The position numbers and the translations under genes are program-made. Of a stretch of DNA of 64,000 nucleotides, positions 13,665-23,587 are shown one piece after another (the first letter of the stretch is position 1; each line of letters opens with the position of its first letter). The DNA lies in assembly GCA_013397115.1 (NCBI GenBank), contig VWZW01001240.1:382722-446721 (forward strand), in the 5' to 3' direction. The notes under the pieces were generated by a model that was not told the DNA's origin, searched no databases, and worked only from the letters and a program-made list of their open reading frames with translations. This DNA is from Edolisoma coerulescens. Its lineage: Eukaryota > Chordata > Aves > Passeriformes > Campephagidae.

Positions 13665-16532
13665 AACTGCCACTAAATATTGTGAGCATTCTCAACGTGA
13701 AGGTTTTGCCCTTCAGAAATTTTTGTGAGTTGACTCCCTGTTGAAAGCAGAGTAATATGGATGACGGCTCTCTTCAAGGGGATGTGAGATTTAAATAAAT
13801 GTTCAACTGAAAACACAAATGGTTCCTGAAACACAAATGGTCTCAAAGTTAAATGCATCATGTCTCCCAGCATTTCCAATGTACACCTTGACTTCTGCTT
13901 GAACTGCTGACTCCTGTGAGAGAGATTAAAGTGGAGAGAGGGCCTCCTACACTTTAGAAGAGCTGTCCTTCTTTTTTTCCTGCTCCCCAGAAAGAAACTT
14001 CACTGGAAAACCTAACAAAGGCATAATCCATCTCAAAAAGTATGCCTATCCTGTAAAAAAGTGTTAAATTATGTGTAACAGTGCCACCTGCTGAATCCCA
14101 GCCTAACACCTTTCTTCTTGAAGGGAATGTGAGTCTTAATGAAATGGAGTTGGTTTTGATTAAGGCACTGGCACATACCCTGCCTGTTTCTTATGTAGAC
14201 CACAGGGTACAACATGGTTTAAAAAATAAAATTAAATATTCATCTTTGGAGCAAAAGATTGGTTTCATTAAGTGTATCATAAGGCAAAGCCCTTGGAAAT
14301 TATACCAAAAATGAGTTTGTCCGTTGTTAAATTGGCCTGATGCATTTTTCACTCTTATTAGTACTGAGGTGTAAAAAGAAATAAAATTTGAATTGCAGTG
14401 CTAGTAGTAACTTATCTAGAAGATGCCGATGTTCTCAAGTTTCAGACAAAGAGAGATTCCCTGCTGAATTTCTAAGTTTAGAAATATTTGATTCTACCAA
14501 GAACACTGTCAAATGAGTCTAAACTGACTGAGACAGGCAGTCGTTTTGTGGAAGTGAGTGAATTCCTTCACTGCATTCAGCACTTCAGTAGAACAGCCTC
14601 CATGCTGCCTAAAACCACTTTAACTTTTGAAGCCACTACAGGCTGAATTCTACCCACTTTATTAATAATTACTATGTCTTTAAATGTTCCAGGTCATTTT
14701 AATGGGATGCTGATGCAGGACAGGGCTGTTGATGGTCTGTGTAGCTGAAATGAGCTCCTTCTCCCAAGGAGCATCCCGGGTGATGTCAGATAGTGGTGAG
14801 TTTGAGTAACCTCAATGACACCACCTGGGTTAGGCTGGTATATGCAGTCCAGCACCACTTGCATGTTATCAGGCTGTTTTATGCATCATATCATACATGA
14901 AAAGATCTTTCTGTTGTTTTTAAATCCTATGCATGCCCTTGCCTTAACCTTTTTCTACCTGGTGCAGTGTTACCCTCAAGGGGCTGGTTTGTTTGATGGC
15001 CATCCTCTGCTACATACACAGCTTTGCAAATGCCAAGACCAGTGTCCACTCTGGTCACAAGCATAGCTCTGACACCTTTGGGAACTAAATCCATCATGTA
15101 AAACTGTAATATACTGTGTACTTCTGGCATTAGCTGGCCGGAAATGTTTTGCCAAAGAGCTTGTTGTGAAGCTGTCTTAATTGGGAAAGTAGAAGAGAAC
15201 ATAGTGTAGTGGACAGGACTCATGTAAAAGCATCTAGCAGTAAAATGCAGGATGCATGCCTCCCCTTTTCCACATCCCTACATCAGTCTGAAGAACAGCA
15301 AGAAAAAAAAAATAAAAAGCTCTCAGCCCAGGGCAAATACAGCTTTGTTTAATTAGAAAACTAAACATGCATATTTTGGGCATCAAATTCAGAAATATGA
15401 GACTTTACCTGGCAGTCATAGGTAAGATGCATGGATATTTTTCTTCTTGCTGCCCCTGGCTCTGACATTATGGCTCTGAGTGTATAAATATAGAGAGATG
15501 CATTCTTGTGTTTCCGTTTCCAGTCTGAGCTCTGTGGTATTGGCCTCAGTGTTTCTAAGCAAGGAAAAAGGGATGTTAACAGCCATGTAAATGAAACTGG
15601 ACACATGCTTAACAAAATGTGACAGCAAAGTAAAGCCACTGACTTTGTTCCATCAAAAGATACAAATTTCCCATACTCCAGTGGAACATTCAAAGTGCCA
15701 GCATTCTCAGAGCTGTTTTCACTCTGTGATGTGCTCTAACAGCCAATTTGTTTAAAGGGGAAAGAGGATGGCATTGCAAATGCAGCAAATAAAATCTAGC
15801 AAGGCTGCAGCATGAAATTCTAGCAGATATCCTACTGCTGGAGTCAGACTTCCAAAAAAGAGCCATTCATACTGGCTCTGGATGGCAGTAGTAGCACAGA
15901 ACAGAGAGCCTGTTTTCTTCCATCATGGAGTGCAGACGGAGATGGAAGCACTCTTGTATTTTGTTACCTGTGCTCAATACCTGTGTGCTGAAATATCTGA
16001 TAAAATCTTCAGAGGCATCTTGAGAACCGTGTACCATGAAATAGATACTGTTGGCTTCAGCTTGGGCTCAGCTCAAAACCCTAGATGAACACGAAGGATT
16101 TCTATATATTTGTTATAATAAAGATGGTCCCTAGCATCTCTGCATTCACAGCTGCAATGAAGCTATAAGCTTCTGTCCATTTAATAGTGACATTGGCATG
16201 TTAAACTACTTTTTTAAACCCAAACTGATTCTAGTGACTTCCTCGATCAAACCTTTTGCCTAAATATCTCCTAAAAGGAGCTCTGGAGTCTGTACTGAGC
16301 AGTAACTGTGTTCATCAAACTACTGAAAGCAATACAAGAATCATTGCTTATGTAAAGAATAGGGCAACACAGTTTCTGTACCTTTTTTTGGTCTGAGAGA
16401 GAATTGGAGAGTAGGACTGAGTAGCAGATTAGCACAGCATACTCCAGATTTAATTGTAAGCAGAAGAATTTTCTAAGGGTACATTGAGGTTGTTCACGCT
16501 TGGGAGCTTCTACCTGTTTGCTTGAGTGAGGA
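13665..16532. other. Unique non-coding sequence
   Basis: No gene or repeat recognised. A run of A with one T interruption lies at about 15303-15318. Open frames of up to 110 codons on the minus strand (15361-15693) show no family signature and overlap a second open frame in another phase, as expected by chance. Confidence 0.55.
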
Positions 16533-16569
16533 TGAGGAATCACAGAATGGTTTGAGAGGTGCCTTAAAG
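16533..16569 (-). mobile_element. CR1 LINE, 3' end, left part (split by LTR)
   Basis: The sequence 'aatcacagaatggtttga' followed by 'ccttaaag' is the reverse complement of the CR1 3' end (aatcatagaatggtttggg...accttaaag in the usual bird form). It stops exactly where the inserted LTR starts and resumes at 17007. It belongs with the part at 17007-17160. Confidence 0.85.
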
Positions 16570-16626
16570 TGCGGCAGTGAGGGAAGAATGCTACACAATC
16601 AATATGATTGGTAAAGCAAGCTTCAA

Positions 16627-16655
16627 TTTATTCCTGAATAGCGCAGCCTTTTATA
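16627..16655 (-). promoter_or_regulatory. LTR TATA box and poly(A) signal
   Basis: Minus-strand TATAAAAGG at 16655-16647 and AATAAA at 16632-16627 inside the solo LTR. Both are intact hexamer or box sequences, so the LTR could in principle still initiate or end transcripts on the minus strand. Activity is not shown by sequence. Confidence 0.75.
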
Positions 16656-16714
16656 CACACTAAGTACAATAGTATAGTGTGAGTGATAATAATGCCTTAT
16701 GCACAGTATCTGTG

Positions 16715-16766
16715 TATGTTCTGTCCTTGCTGTATCTTTCTATGTTCTATCCTTGCTATATCTTTC
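16715..16766 (-). repeat. 26-bp tandem duplication in LTR U3
   Basis: Two head-to-tail 26-bp units (16715-16740 and 16741-16766) differ at two positions only, both G to A on the plus strand. Tandem duplications in U3 are known in retroviral LTR enhancers. Confidence 0.93.
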
Positions 16767-16896
16767 TTCAGGGTTCTTCCTCGTCCCACGGTCTTGCCAA
16801 GGATTCAGTGTTCTTGCCAGTTCAGCTATTCTATTCTTTCAGCATGGTACAGCACAATCGCCTGTGCCGTCCTGCACGTCTACAATATGGAGTGTG

Positions 16897-16957
16897 GCCT
16901 GCTCTCTAGCAAGCTGTTCTGCTGCCAGCCTGCTCTTTAGCAAGCTGTCTGCTGCCA
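16897..16957 (-). repeat. 31-bp tandem duplication in LTR U3
   Basis: Units 16897-16927 (31 bp) and 16928-16957 (30 bp) differ by one substitution and one base deletion. This is the second tandem duplication within the same LTR. Confidence 0.93.
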
Positions 16958-17006
16958 TAAGGCTTCCACAGACCCATGTCCATGTTCCTCGAGCCATTCT
17001 CCAACA

Positions 17007-17160
17007 TTAAAGATCTTTTCGTTTCAAGCCCCTGCCACGGGCAGGCACATCTTCCACTAGACAAGCTTGCTCAAAACCCCATCCGACCTGGCCTTGAACA
17101 CTGCCAGGGATGGGATATCCTCAGCTTCTCTGGGCAACCTGTGCCAGTACCTTGGAGGGA
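17007..17160 (-). mobile_element. CR1 LINE, end of ORF2 and 3' region, right part
   Basis: This continues the CR1 interrupted at 16569. The plus strand reads as the reverse complement of bird CR1: 'cccctgccacgggcaggcac', then 'ctggccttgaacactgccag', then 'ggcaacctgtgccagtacct'. On the minus strand the last residues of the LINE ORF2 are still open, ending PSLAVFKARSDGVLSKLV before a stop at 17057-17059. This matches the usual CR1 C-terminal pattern (PSL.xFKARLD..L..LV). Similarity ends near 17160, so the copy is strongly 5'-truncated. Confidence 0.9.
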
Positions 17161-20100
17161 GCTGCTCCCTTGACAGGAAAAATGAGTGTTGAGAAGGTGT
17201 TGGATAAAGCCTGAGGAATAACAAGCCAAAGGCCCAGGTGGTCTTGTTTCTGGGAGAAAGATTAGCACAAATATTTGTTAAGACATCCATGATCTGAGGT
17301 TGTAGACCTAAAGAAACTATTTACAATGGCAAAACCTGTCCTCATCCTATGAGCAAAAGTATTTGAGATGTTGCTGTTGCTTGGTAACTTCTGTTGGAAG
17401 CAGGAAGAGCAAACCACTCCTGTTTGATGAATTTGAAATGTGTGTGGTGAAGAATGAATGACTGGAATCCACTGTAATCTTTCAGTAGTGCTGTTGTGAG
17501 TCCAAATGCACGGGGCTCAGTGGAGAATAAAACCCCTTAAAAATGATTTCAGATCTCTTTTCTAGGCACACTTTTCTTGGCAACACTTATGGAAGAAGGA
17601 AATGCTATTCTTCTCAGAGTAAAAAGTTTAAATTCTTCCCTTTTTGCTGCTGAACATTTCCTTCTTCTGTCTCTGCTCAGTCATTAGGTGTTGGGTCTTA
17701 AATTTATCCTATCCCCTGAGAGGAAAAAATGTCCATGTTCTGCAGAGAGAAGGACTTACTTCTTTGATAGGTTTACTTTTAAAAGGGATGAGGGAGAGAC
17801 TTGCAACAGATTTGAAGTGTTAAAAGTAGCCATGGACAGGATGTTGGTAATGTCAGTTATGTGGCTTTTCTTAATACAAGTACAGAGCTGAGAAGGATAA
17901 GATGGCACAGGAACAAGGTGCTGTGGAGGTGATTGGGAAGCTGAGAGTGTGTTTTCTGGCCTCACCATTTGTTGAGCTGTTTGACATCTGGCTTGACCTT
18001 GAGTACTTTGTCTGCAAAGCTGATATCAGGTTTGGAATTGGACAATATTTTATGGACTTGATAGGTGTACTTGGTGAAAATGGAACTTATGGTGACAAAG
18101 ACTTTGGAATTTGAAAATCCAGCAGCTTTAATTGAAAGGATTCTTTTTTTTAATGGGGAAAATAAAATGAAATTTTGTGTGGTTGTGAATATTTCTCTTA
18201 CGATTAGAAAAATCTAATCTTTAAGCAAATTGCCAAGAAAATCAGTGGAAAATTACTATTACCACAATGTAGAGAAAATTTCTCTATTCTGTCAGAAACA
18301 ATCACTGCTTGTTTTGATTTTGTTTAGATTCATTGCACAAGAATATGGAACAGAGGTCCCATCTGAGCCCTGGGATGGAGTGTTTGGGTTGTGTATGCTG
18401 GAAGACTGTTCCTTCCCAGGGGAACTCCTGATGATGCCAGTGTGGGTCTTTTTCAGCTGTGCAGACCCAGACAGAGGGGGGCAGAGTTGTGGAACAGGCA
18501 AATACTTCAGAGGAACAGCTAGGCATGCTCCTGCCTTGGGATAGAGAATGGGTTTGATGAACCTAGAGCCTTTTCCTGCCCTTTCTTGTGTGATTTTTAG
18601 CTTGGGGCTTTCGGGGCTTCCCTGACACAGACTGTAGATGGGGCTGAAATTTTCTGTTGGTTTGTTTTTCTCATATTGTTTAGCAGTTTCTGGGATTTTC
18701 ATAATTGGGAGGGAAGCTTTCTAAAGGCACCAGCAGTACTTCCTGTGAGTTATTCTTGGCTTTTTGCACACAGACTGTGATTTGTATTGGTTCTCTTTAC
18801 AACCTATGGGGGTAACCCAGAGCAGCCAAAGGGATGTGCTGGTCATTCACCTTTTTGATCTTTGGTCAAAACACATTTAGTGAGAACAGTGGGGTGTGAG
18901 GAGAACATTAGGAGTCTTCCAGCAGGTCAGTGTCAAAGGGGAGAGAGCCCATTGTTAAATTCCTCTTATCATAGTCAGTGGAAAAAGGGAGAAAGAGCAG
19001 CCTACCAAGAAACTGTCATGTTAGACCTCAAGAGATGAGCTCTGAGACTGCAAAATTCTCTCACTGAATTGATAAAATAGTAAATTAAAGGGGAGGCAAA
19101 ATTTTGTTGAAATTAACATGAAGTCCCTTTAATCATCAAGCTTAATCCTCAGTAGAAAAGGACTCCAAAATTGATTTAAAATCTCAGTACAACCATCCTC
19201 TCTAATGTGAAACAGAGATTCAAGTAAATGAATGATTTGCTTAAAAAATTCTGACTAATCTTGAGAACAGTAAAATTAATATAAATGTGTGATCTCAAGT
19301 TCTATCCATTTTTAGATCCCATTTCAGTAAGTGCATATAATTTGGAATGGGACCTAAGCCATTTTGTGTGTAAGTGTACAGGGAACACATTCCAGTACCT
19401 TTAATCAGAATGTCAAAGGGAGATCAGCTTCGCTGTTTCACATAAGGTACGGAAATATCATCTGAGATGAACTGGAATAGAAAGAAAACACACTATAGAG
19501 TGGAAATGCAACAATTTCTTTCAAGGTATGAGATCATTTAAGCAGCTATTTCCATGGGGCAAACAACACATGTAAGGTTGTGAGAGCTCCTGGCCATATG
19601 TGTTCATATTGTAACACTTAAGTATTGCATACGTGTCTGAAGTTCTATCAAGGACCATGCTATGGAGTCCAGGGTCCACTGGGATAAGAGAGACCATCTC
19701 CCTATATTCCTGGCTTTGTGGAGGAATGTTTTTTGCTTTCTCCCCTCCAATGACCGGCTCTTTGGACAATTCATTGCTTCTGCTAAGGAATTTTGAGGAA
19801 GGCAATCTGAGCCATAATCTTAAGTGCTATATAGCATTCAAAGTTCATTCAAACTTATTTTATACTCTGTAAGAAAAAGTGAATTAATTGCTCAGTTTAG
19901 AGATGACATGATATTTCCTGCTGAACATCAAGTTTAACTGTCAATGTGTACTTATTAAGATACTGTCATAGGGTTAAAGGTGACACGAGGACACTGTACC
20001 ACCCTACATATGAAGTAAATTTTGTATAACAGAGATCATTGCCTCTCACAGATGCCTGTACTGTCAACCCAGAGCTTTTAGTTAGACTGAAGTATTTAGC

Positions 20101-21079
20101 CTTTGGAAAAAGCAGACGTGTGTCACAGGCAGAGAAGTAGGGATATGCCTCCCCCCTGGACCTGCAGCACTCAGGAACACATGGGTGCTCCAGCTTTAGG
20201 GCTGGAGGTGAAGAAATCTAAAGAACTCAAGTACATCTGCTCAACTGGGAGGAAAATAAATTCTTCATTAGCTCTGGGAGATGATCAGCCCCTGAAATGG
20301 AAGAGCTGATTACAATAACTTTTGAAAACTTGAGCTGAGTACTGAGGAAAATTAAGGGCTGCTGTTGCTTGCTGTGCCTTGTGGCTAAATGGCCTGCCCA
20401 GAGGCATTCCTGGATTTTCTCCTTCTCTTCCCTTCCATTTCCAGGCTGAGTAGTGGGTTCAAACCCTGTTCTTTAGTTAGACCTCTGGTGTTTTATGATG
20501 CCAGCAATGCTGACGTTATTGCTTCCCTGGATGCTGGAGTTGTACTGGTCCTGCCATGGCTTGTCAGCTCTGCCTGCATCCTGGCAGACTTCTGAGACCA
20601 GAACTGCCCTGTTACCTACAAACTCATGTCACACCATGCAGATTTCCCATAGCTGAGATTCTCCTGTGTATTCCTGTGCTGTGGGAGGTAGATGAGAAGC
20701 ACAGTAAATAAAGCAGGAAGCACTTCCTTTGACAGAATTAACTATTTCTCTTTGCAATTGTACTTTTTTGAAAACAACATACATACTAACATAAACTGCT
20801 ATCAGCTGAAGTGAAATCACTTACTGCAGCTTGTAAGGGATTTTACACATTCTTCTGCAAGTCTAAGAATTAGACGTCTGCTAGGATGAGGGTTAAAGAA
20901 AGCAATACTAAATACTAAATTGCGGAATTTGGGGAAAGCCTGGAAGAAGATGCTGGGGGTTTCTGAGTTCTGAGGTTGCTCCTCAGAGGAGCAGAGAGGG
21001 TATTTAAAATTGTTGTCTCTTCATCTGTCCACGCTGCCAGATGTGGACAGGTTTCACTGAAGAAGACAAGTAAGTGTTT
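17161..21079. other. Unique non-coding sequence
   Basis: No gene or repeat recognised. The longest open frames (minus 18292-18702, 136 codons) carry no motif I know. A 70-codon plus frame at 17902-18114 is also unsupported. Confidence 0.55.
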
Positions 21080-21470
21080 GTCACAGACTTTTCAGTGAAC
21101 TCATGCGGGTTGTGGTGACTGAATATGCCATATTTGGAGAGGGTGCTAGGCCAACAGTCTGGGGGAATGGAATGTCCTTTGTTTGTTTCATAGACACAGC
21201 AGAGCTGTTGCAATGCCAGCTTCCCCATAATAGCCAGTGACCAATTACATTGCTGCTAAACCGAGCTACAGTAAAATCTGTGTCACGCTTAAATTGCTGT
21301 AACAAAAATGTGCGGTCAACTGTATCAGAGAGCTTTGCTAGATCAATAAATAAGGCTCCATAAATGTGGACAATATCCAGAGAAATCATAGTATCATTCC
21401 CAATGCATTCAGCTATACTGCAGTAGTTAGTCTGAGCACGGTCCCGCATCCAGAATGAACAGCAGTTGCT
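21080..21470 (-). pseudogene. Degenerate reverse transcriptase of a non-CR1 LINE (L2-like)
   Basis: A minus-strand frame open from 21449 to 21081 encodes GALFIDLAKLSDTVDRTFLL (motif at 21315-21350 for FIDLAKLSDTVD). This matches RT motif A of L2/Rex-type LINEs (FIDLSKAFDTVDH..LL), with the metal-binding Asp kept but AFD changed to LSD. Exactly 56 residues later the frame reads TKDIPFP (21162-21182), where LINE RTs have the next block KGVPQGS; here GVPQG has decayed. Just upstream the frame reads FWMRDRAQT, at the place of the usual GFRxGHST block. The wording (FIDL...DTVD) differs from CR1 (LDFSKAFDTV.H). The fragment covers only RT blocks; no endonuclease or 3' end is visible. It is called a remnant and not a gene because conserved residues are lost. 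The clade assignment is inferred. Confidence 0.66.
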
Positions 21471-21853
21471 TAACTGGTGTATAAATCTCCTGTGAACACG
21501 TGGCTGTGTGGGTGACTCTTAAATGAAGAATGGCCAGGGTCGATGTGACCTTTTGTGTAATTTTGTGAACCTGGAGGATAACTGCTTGTCATGTAGCTTC
21601 TTTCTGATTCAGTCTGAGGGTAGAATTTGTGCTTTCATGACTGGTCAGATGCAGAGTGTGACTGTCACATATGAAGGGTTCATAGGCAGCAGGTGCCTTT
21701 TTGTCAGAACCAACTCACCCAAGACAGACCAGCAAGATTTTTCCAGTATTATTTCTTTTCTGAATTGTTACATTTTGCCCCATAAATTACTAGCACTAAT
21801 ACTTCAGATGGTTTTGACTCACTTTTATTGTAGAGATTGAAGTTAAATAATAT

Positions 21854-22444
21854 TGTGCTGGTGTTGGCTGGGGTAGGGTTAATTTTCTTCCCGGTGGCTG
21901 TGGGGATGTGTTTTGGATTTGTGCTGAACACAATGATGATGATAACAGAGGTGCTTTTGTTACTGCTGAGCAGGGCTTACAAAGAGCCAAGGCCTTTTCT
22001 GCTTTCCCTACTGCCATGCTGGCAAGGAAGTTGGAGTGTATGGGAAGTTAGGAGGAGATACAGCCAGGACAGGTGATCCAGCTGACCAGAGGGATGTCCC
22101 AGACCACATGATATCCTGCTCGATATATAGAGTGGAGGGAAGAAGGAGGAAGAGGGGGACATTTGGAGTGATGGCGTTTGTCTTCCCAAGTCACTGTTAC
22201 ACATGATGAGACCCTGCTCTCCTGGAGATGGATGAACACCTGCCCACCCATGGGAAGCAGTGAATGAATTCCTTGTTTTGCTTTGCTTGTGTGCATGGTC
22301 TTTCCTCTCCCTATTAAACAGTCTTTATCTCAACCCACAAGTTTTCTGGCTTTTACCTTTCCGATTCTCTCCCAGTCCTACTGTTGGGGGAGTGAGTGAG
22401 TGGCTGCATGGTGTTTGGCTGCTGGCTGGGGTTAAACCACAACA
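21854..22444 (+). mobile_element. Solo LTR, avian ERVL-type
   Basis: The sequence starts tgtgctggtgttggctgggg, continues into agggttaattttcttc, and ends gggttaaaccacaaca. This pattern of ends is typical of a widespread bird ERVL LTR, giving TG...CA limits of 591 bp. Inside are a TATA-like tatata at 22124-22129 and a poly(A) signal ATTAAA at 22313-22318. The 5-bp flanks are AATAT and AAATC, which do not match, so the target duplication has decayed or the element is a product of recombination. No internal viral coding sequence is present. Confidence 0.85.
22123..22318 (+). promoter_or_regulatory. ERVL-type LTR TATA box and ATTAAA poly(A) signal
   Basis: TATATA at 22124-22129 and ATTAAA at 22313-22318 mark the likely U3/R and R/U5 areas of the plus-strand LTR. 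They are about 190 bases apart, unlike the very short R of the LTR at 16.6 kb. Confidence 0.55.
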
Positions 22445-23376
22445 AAATCACTAGAAGTCAGGCTGAATTGTTTATTAGACACATTAATAATCCTGTTTAC
22501 ATGATGCTTTTTCATTACTGGGTAACGTTTGAGGGAGTCAGAGTTTAGTGAATAATCATTATTATGAAGAAATTGGAAGTGATGTGTACTGGTTGTAATT
22601 CCAACTTTGTAAAATCAGCTATGAGTGCCAGACTAAGATGGGGTCCTGCTGTAGGTAATGATAGTTGCATATCCCCCATTGATTTTGTGAAGTTTGGGCT
22701 TTGCTGAAGGGATCTCATCAGGTATTTTCTGTATTTGGGAACTTGCTACGGTGTGTTCCCTCCCTTTCCTCATGCCTGTGCCTGGTTCACATTGCATAGG
22801 CATTGGTCACAACTGCAGTTATAATGTGAATCTTCTCCGTCAAAGTCTATGGATGTGTGTACCCTGATCTAATACTTTTGTTGGCCTAAATGACATGTGC
22901 TGTTTTTTGAGCTGGGGATTCTGAAACTTCCCATTCTGACTGTTGTATCCTCCTCAGGGTGTCTAAGTTCCTGGTCATTGCATACTTGGTATAAACTGCA
23001 ACTCTCTGGGCATTGTAAAACAACAAGGGATATAGGTAAATTCCATAAAATATAAATGGGATGTTATGTGTATTTTACACCATCTGCCTTCTTAATGCTG
23101 ACACTTTCTACCTAATAAAGATTTGGATCTGGGAGAAACAACATCTCACCTAGTGTATTCTAACTCCAGAACATGGAGCAAAGGGCAGACAGAGTCAAGA
23201 TCAACAGCTGGAGCCAAGATTGTGCATGTGATATTTAACCTTCAAAAAAGTGGCAAGGACTGGGGTATATGGTGACAGAAAATAAGTGAATGGCAAATCC
23301 AGTAAATGGATTTGGTATATACGTGGAAAATATTTTTATGGGTGATTTAACACTACAGTTACCCAAGTTTGTTCTG
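22445..23376. other. Unique non-coding sequence
   Basis: Nothing recognised between the ERVL-type LTR and the direct repeat at 23.4 kb. Confidence 0.55.
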
Positions 23377-23587
23377 GCCAGGGGCTTGCCACTGAAGCAA
23401 TTAATTGAATGAGATGGGCATGGTAATATGAACCCTTACTGTTCTTAGCTAGGGCTGTCTAGGTACATGTGACAAATAAATTGCTGGTGACTGGCAGGGA
23501 TTGTAGTAAGAGGTGGCGTGCCCCCTAGCCAGAGGCAGGCTTTGGAGGCAATTAATCAAATGAGTTGGGCAAAGATATGTGACACCC
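23377..23587 (+). repeat. Diverged 60-bp direct repeat, 150-bp period
   Basis: Copy 1 (23377-23435) and copy 2 (23527-23587) share gccag.ggc, then GCAATTAAT, then AATGAG.TGGGCA and a closing ACCC, in the same order and spacing and with scattered substitutions. They could be two units of an old tandem duplication of about 150 bp, or two copies of an unrecognised dispersed element. Confidence 0.72.

Larger units (their letters stand above)
16570..17006 (-). mobile_element. Solo LTR of an endogenous retrovirus, ERVK/alpharetrovirus-like layout
   Basis: The element begins TG and ends CA and is flanked by a perfect 6-bp direct repeat TTAAAG (16564-16569 and 17007-17012), the expected target-site duplication. 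Six bases fits class II (ERVK, including avian alpharetroviruses). On the minus strand it carries TATAAAAGG (16647-16655) and, only about 15 bases further on, AATAAA (16627-16632). This close TATA/AATAAA spacing with a very short R region is the layout of avian alpharetrovirus LTRs. Length is 437 bp. No internal viral sequence is present, so this is a solo LTR left by recombination between two LTRs. U3 contains two pairs of tandem duplications, annotated separately. The family name is inferred from layout, not from a database match. Confidence 0.9.

Noticed and set aside
16679..17010. Cys/Ser-rich plus frames in three phases
   Set aside because: They fall inside the solo LTR and its U3 duplications, antisense to the element.
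21837..22454. Several short open frames on both strands
   Set aside because: All lie within or at the edge of the ERVL-type solo LTR, which has no coding role.
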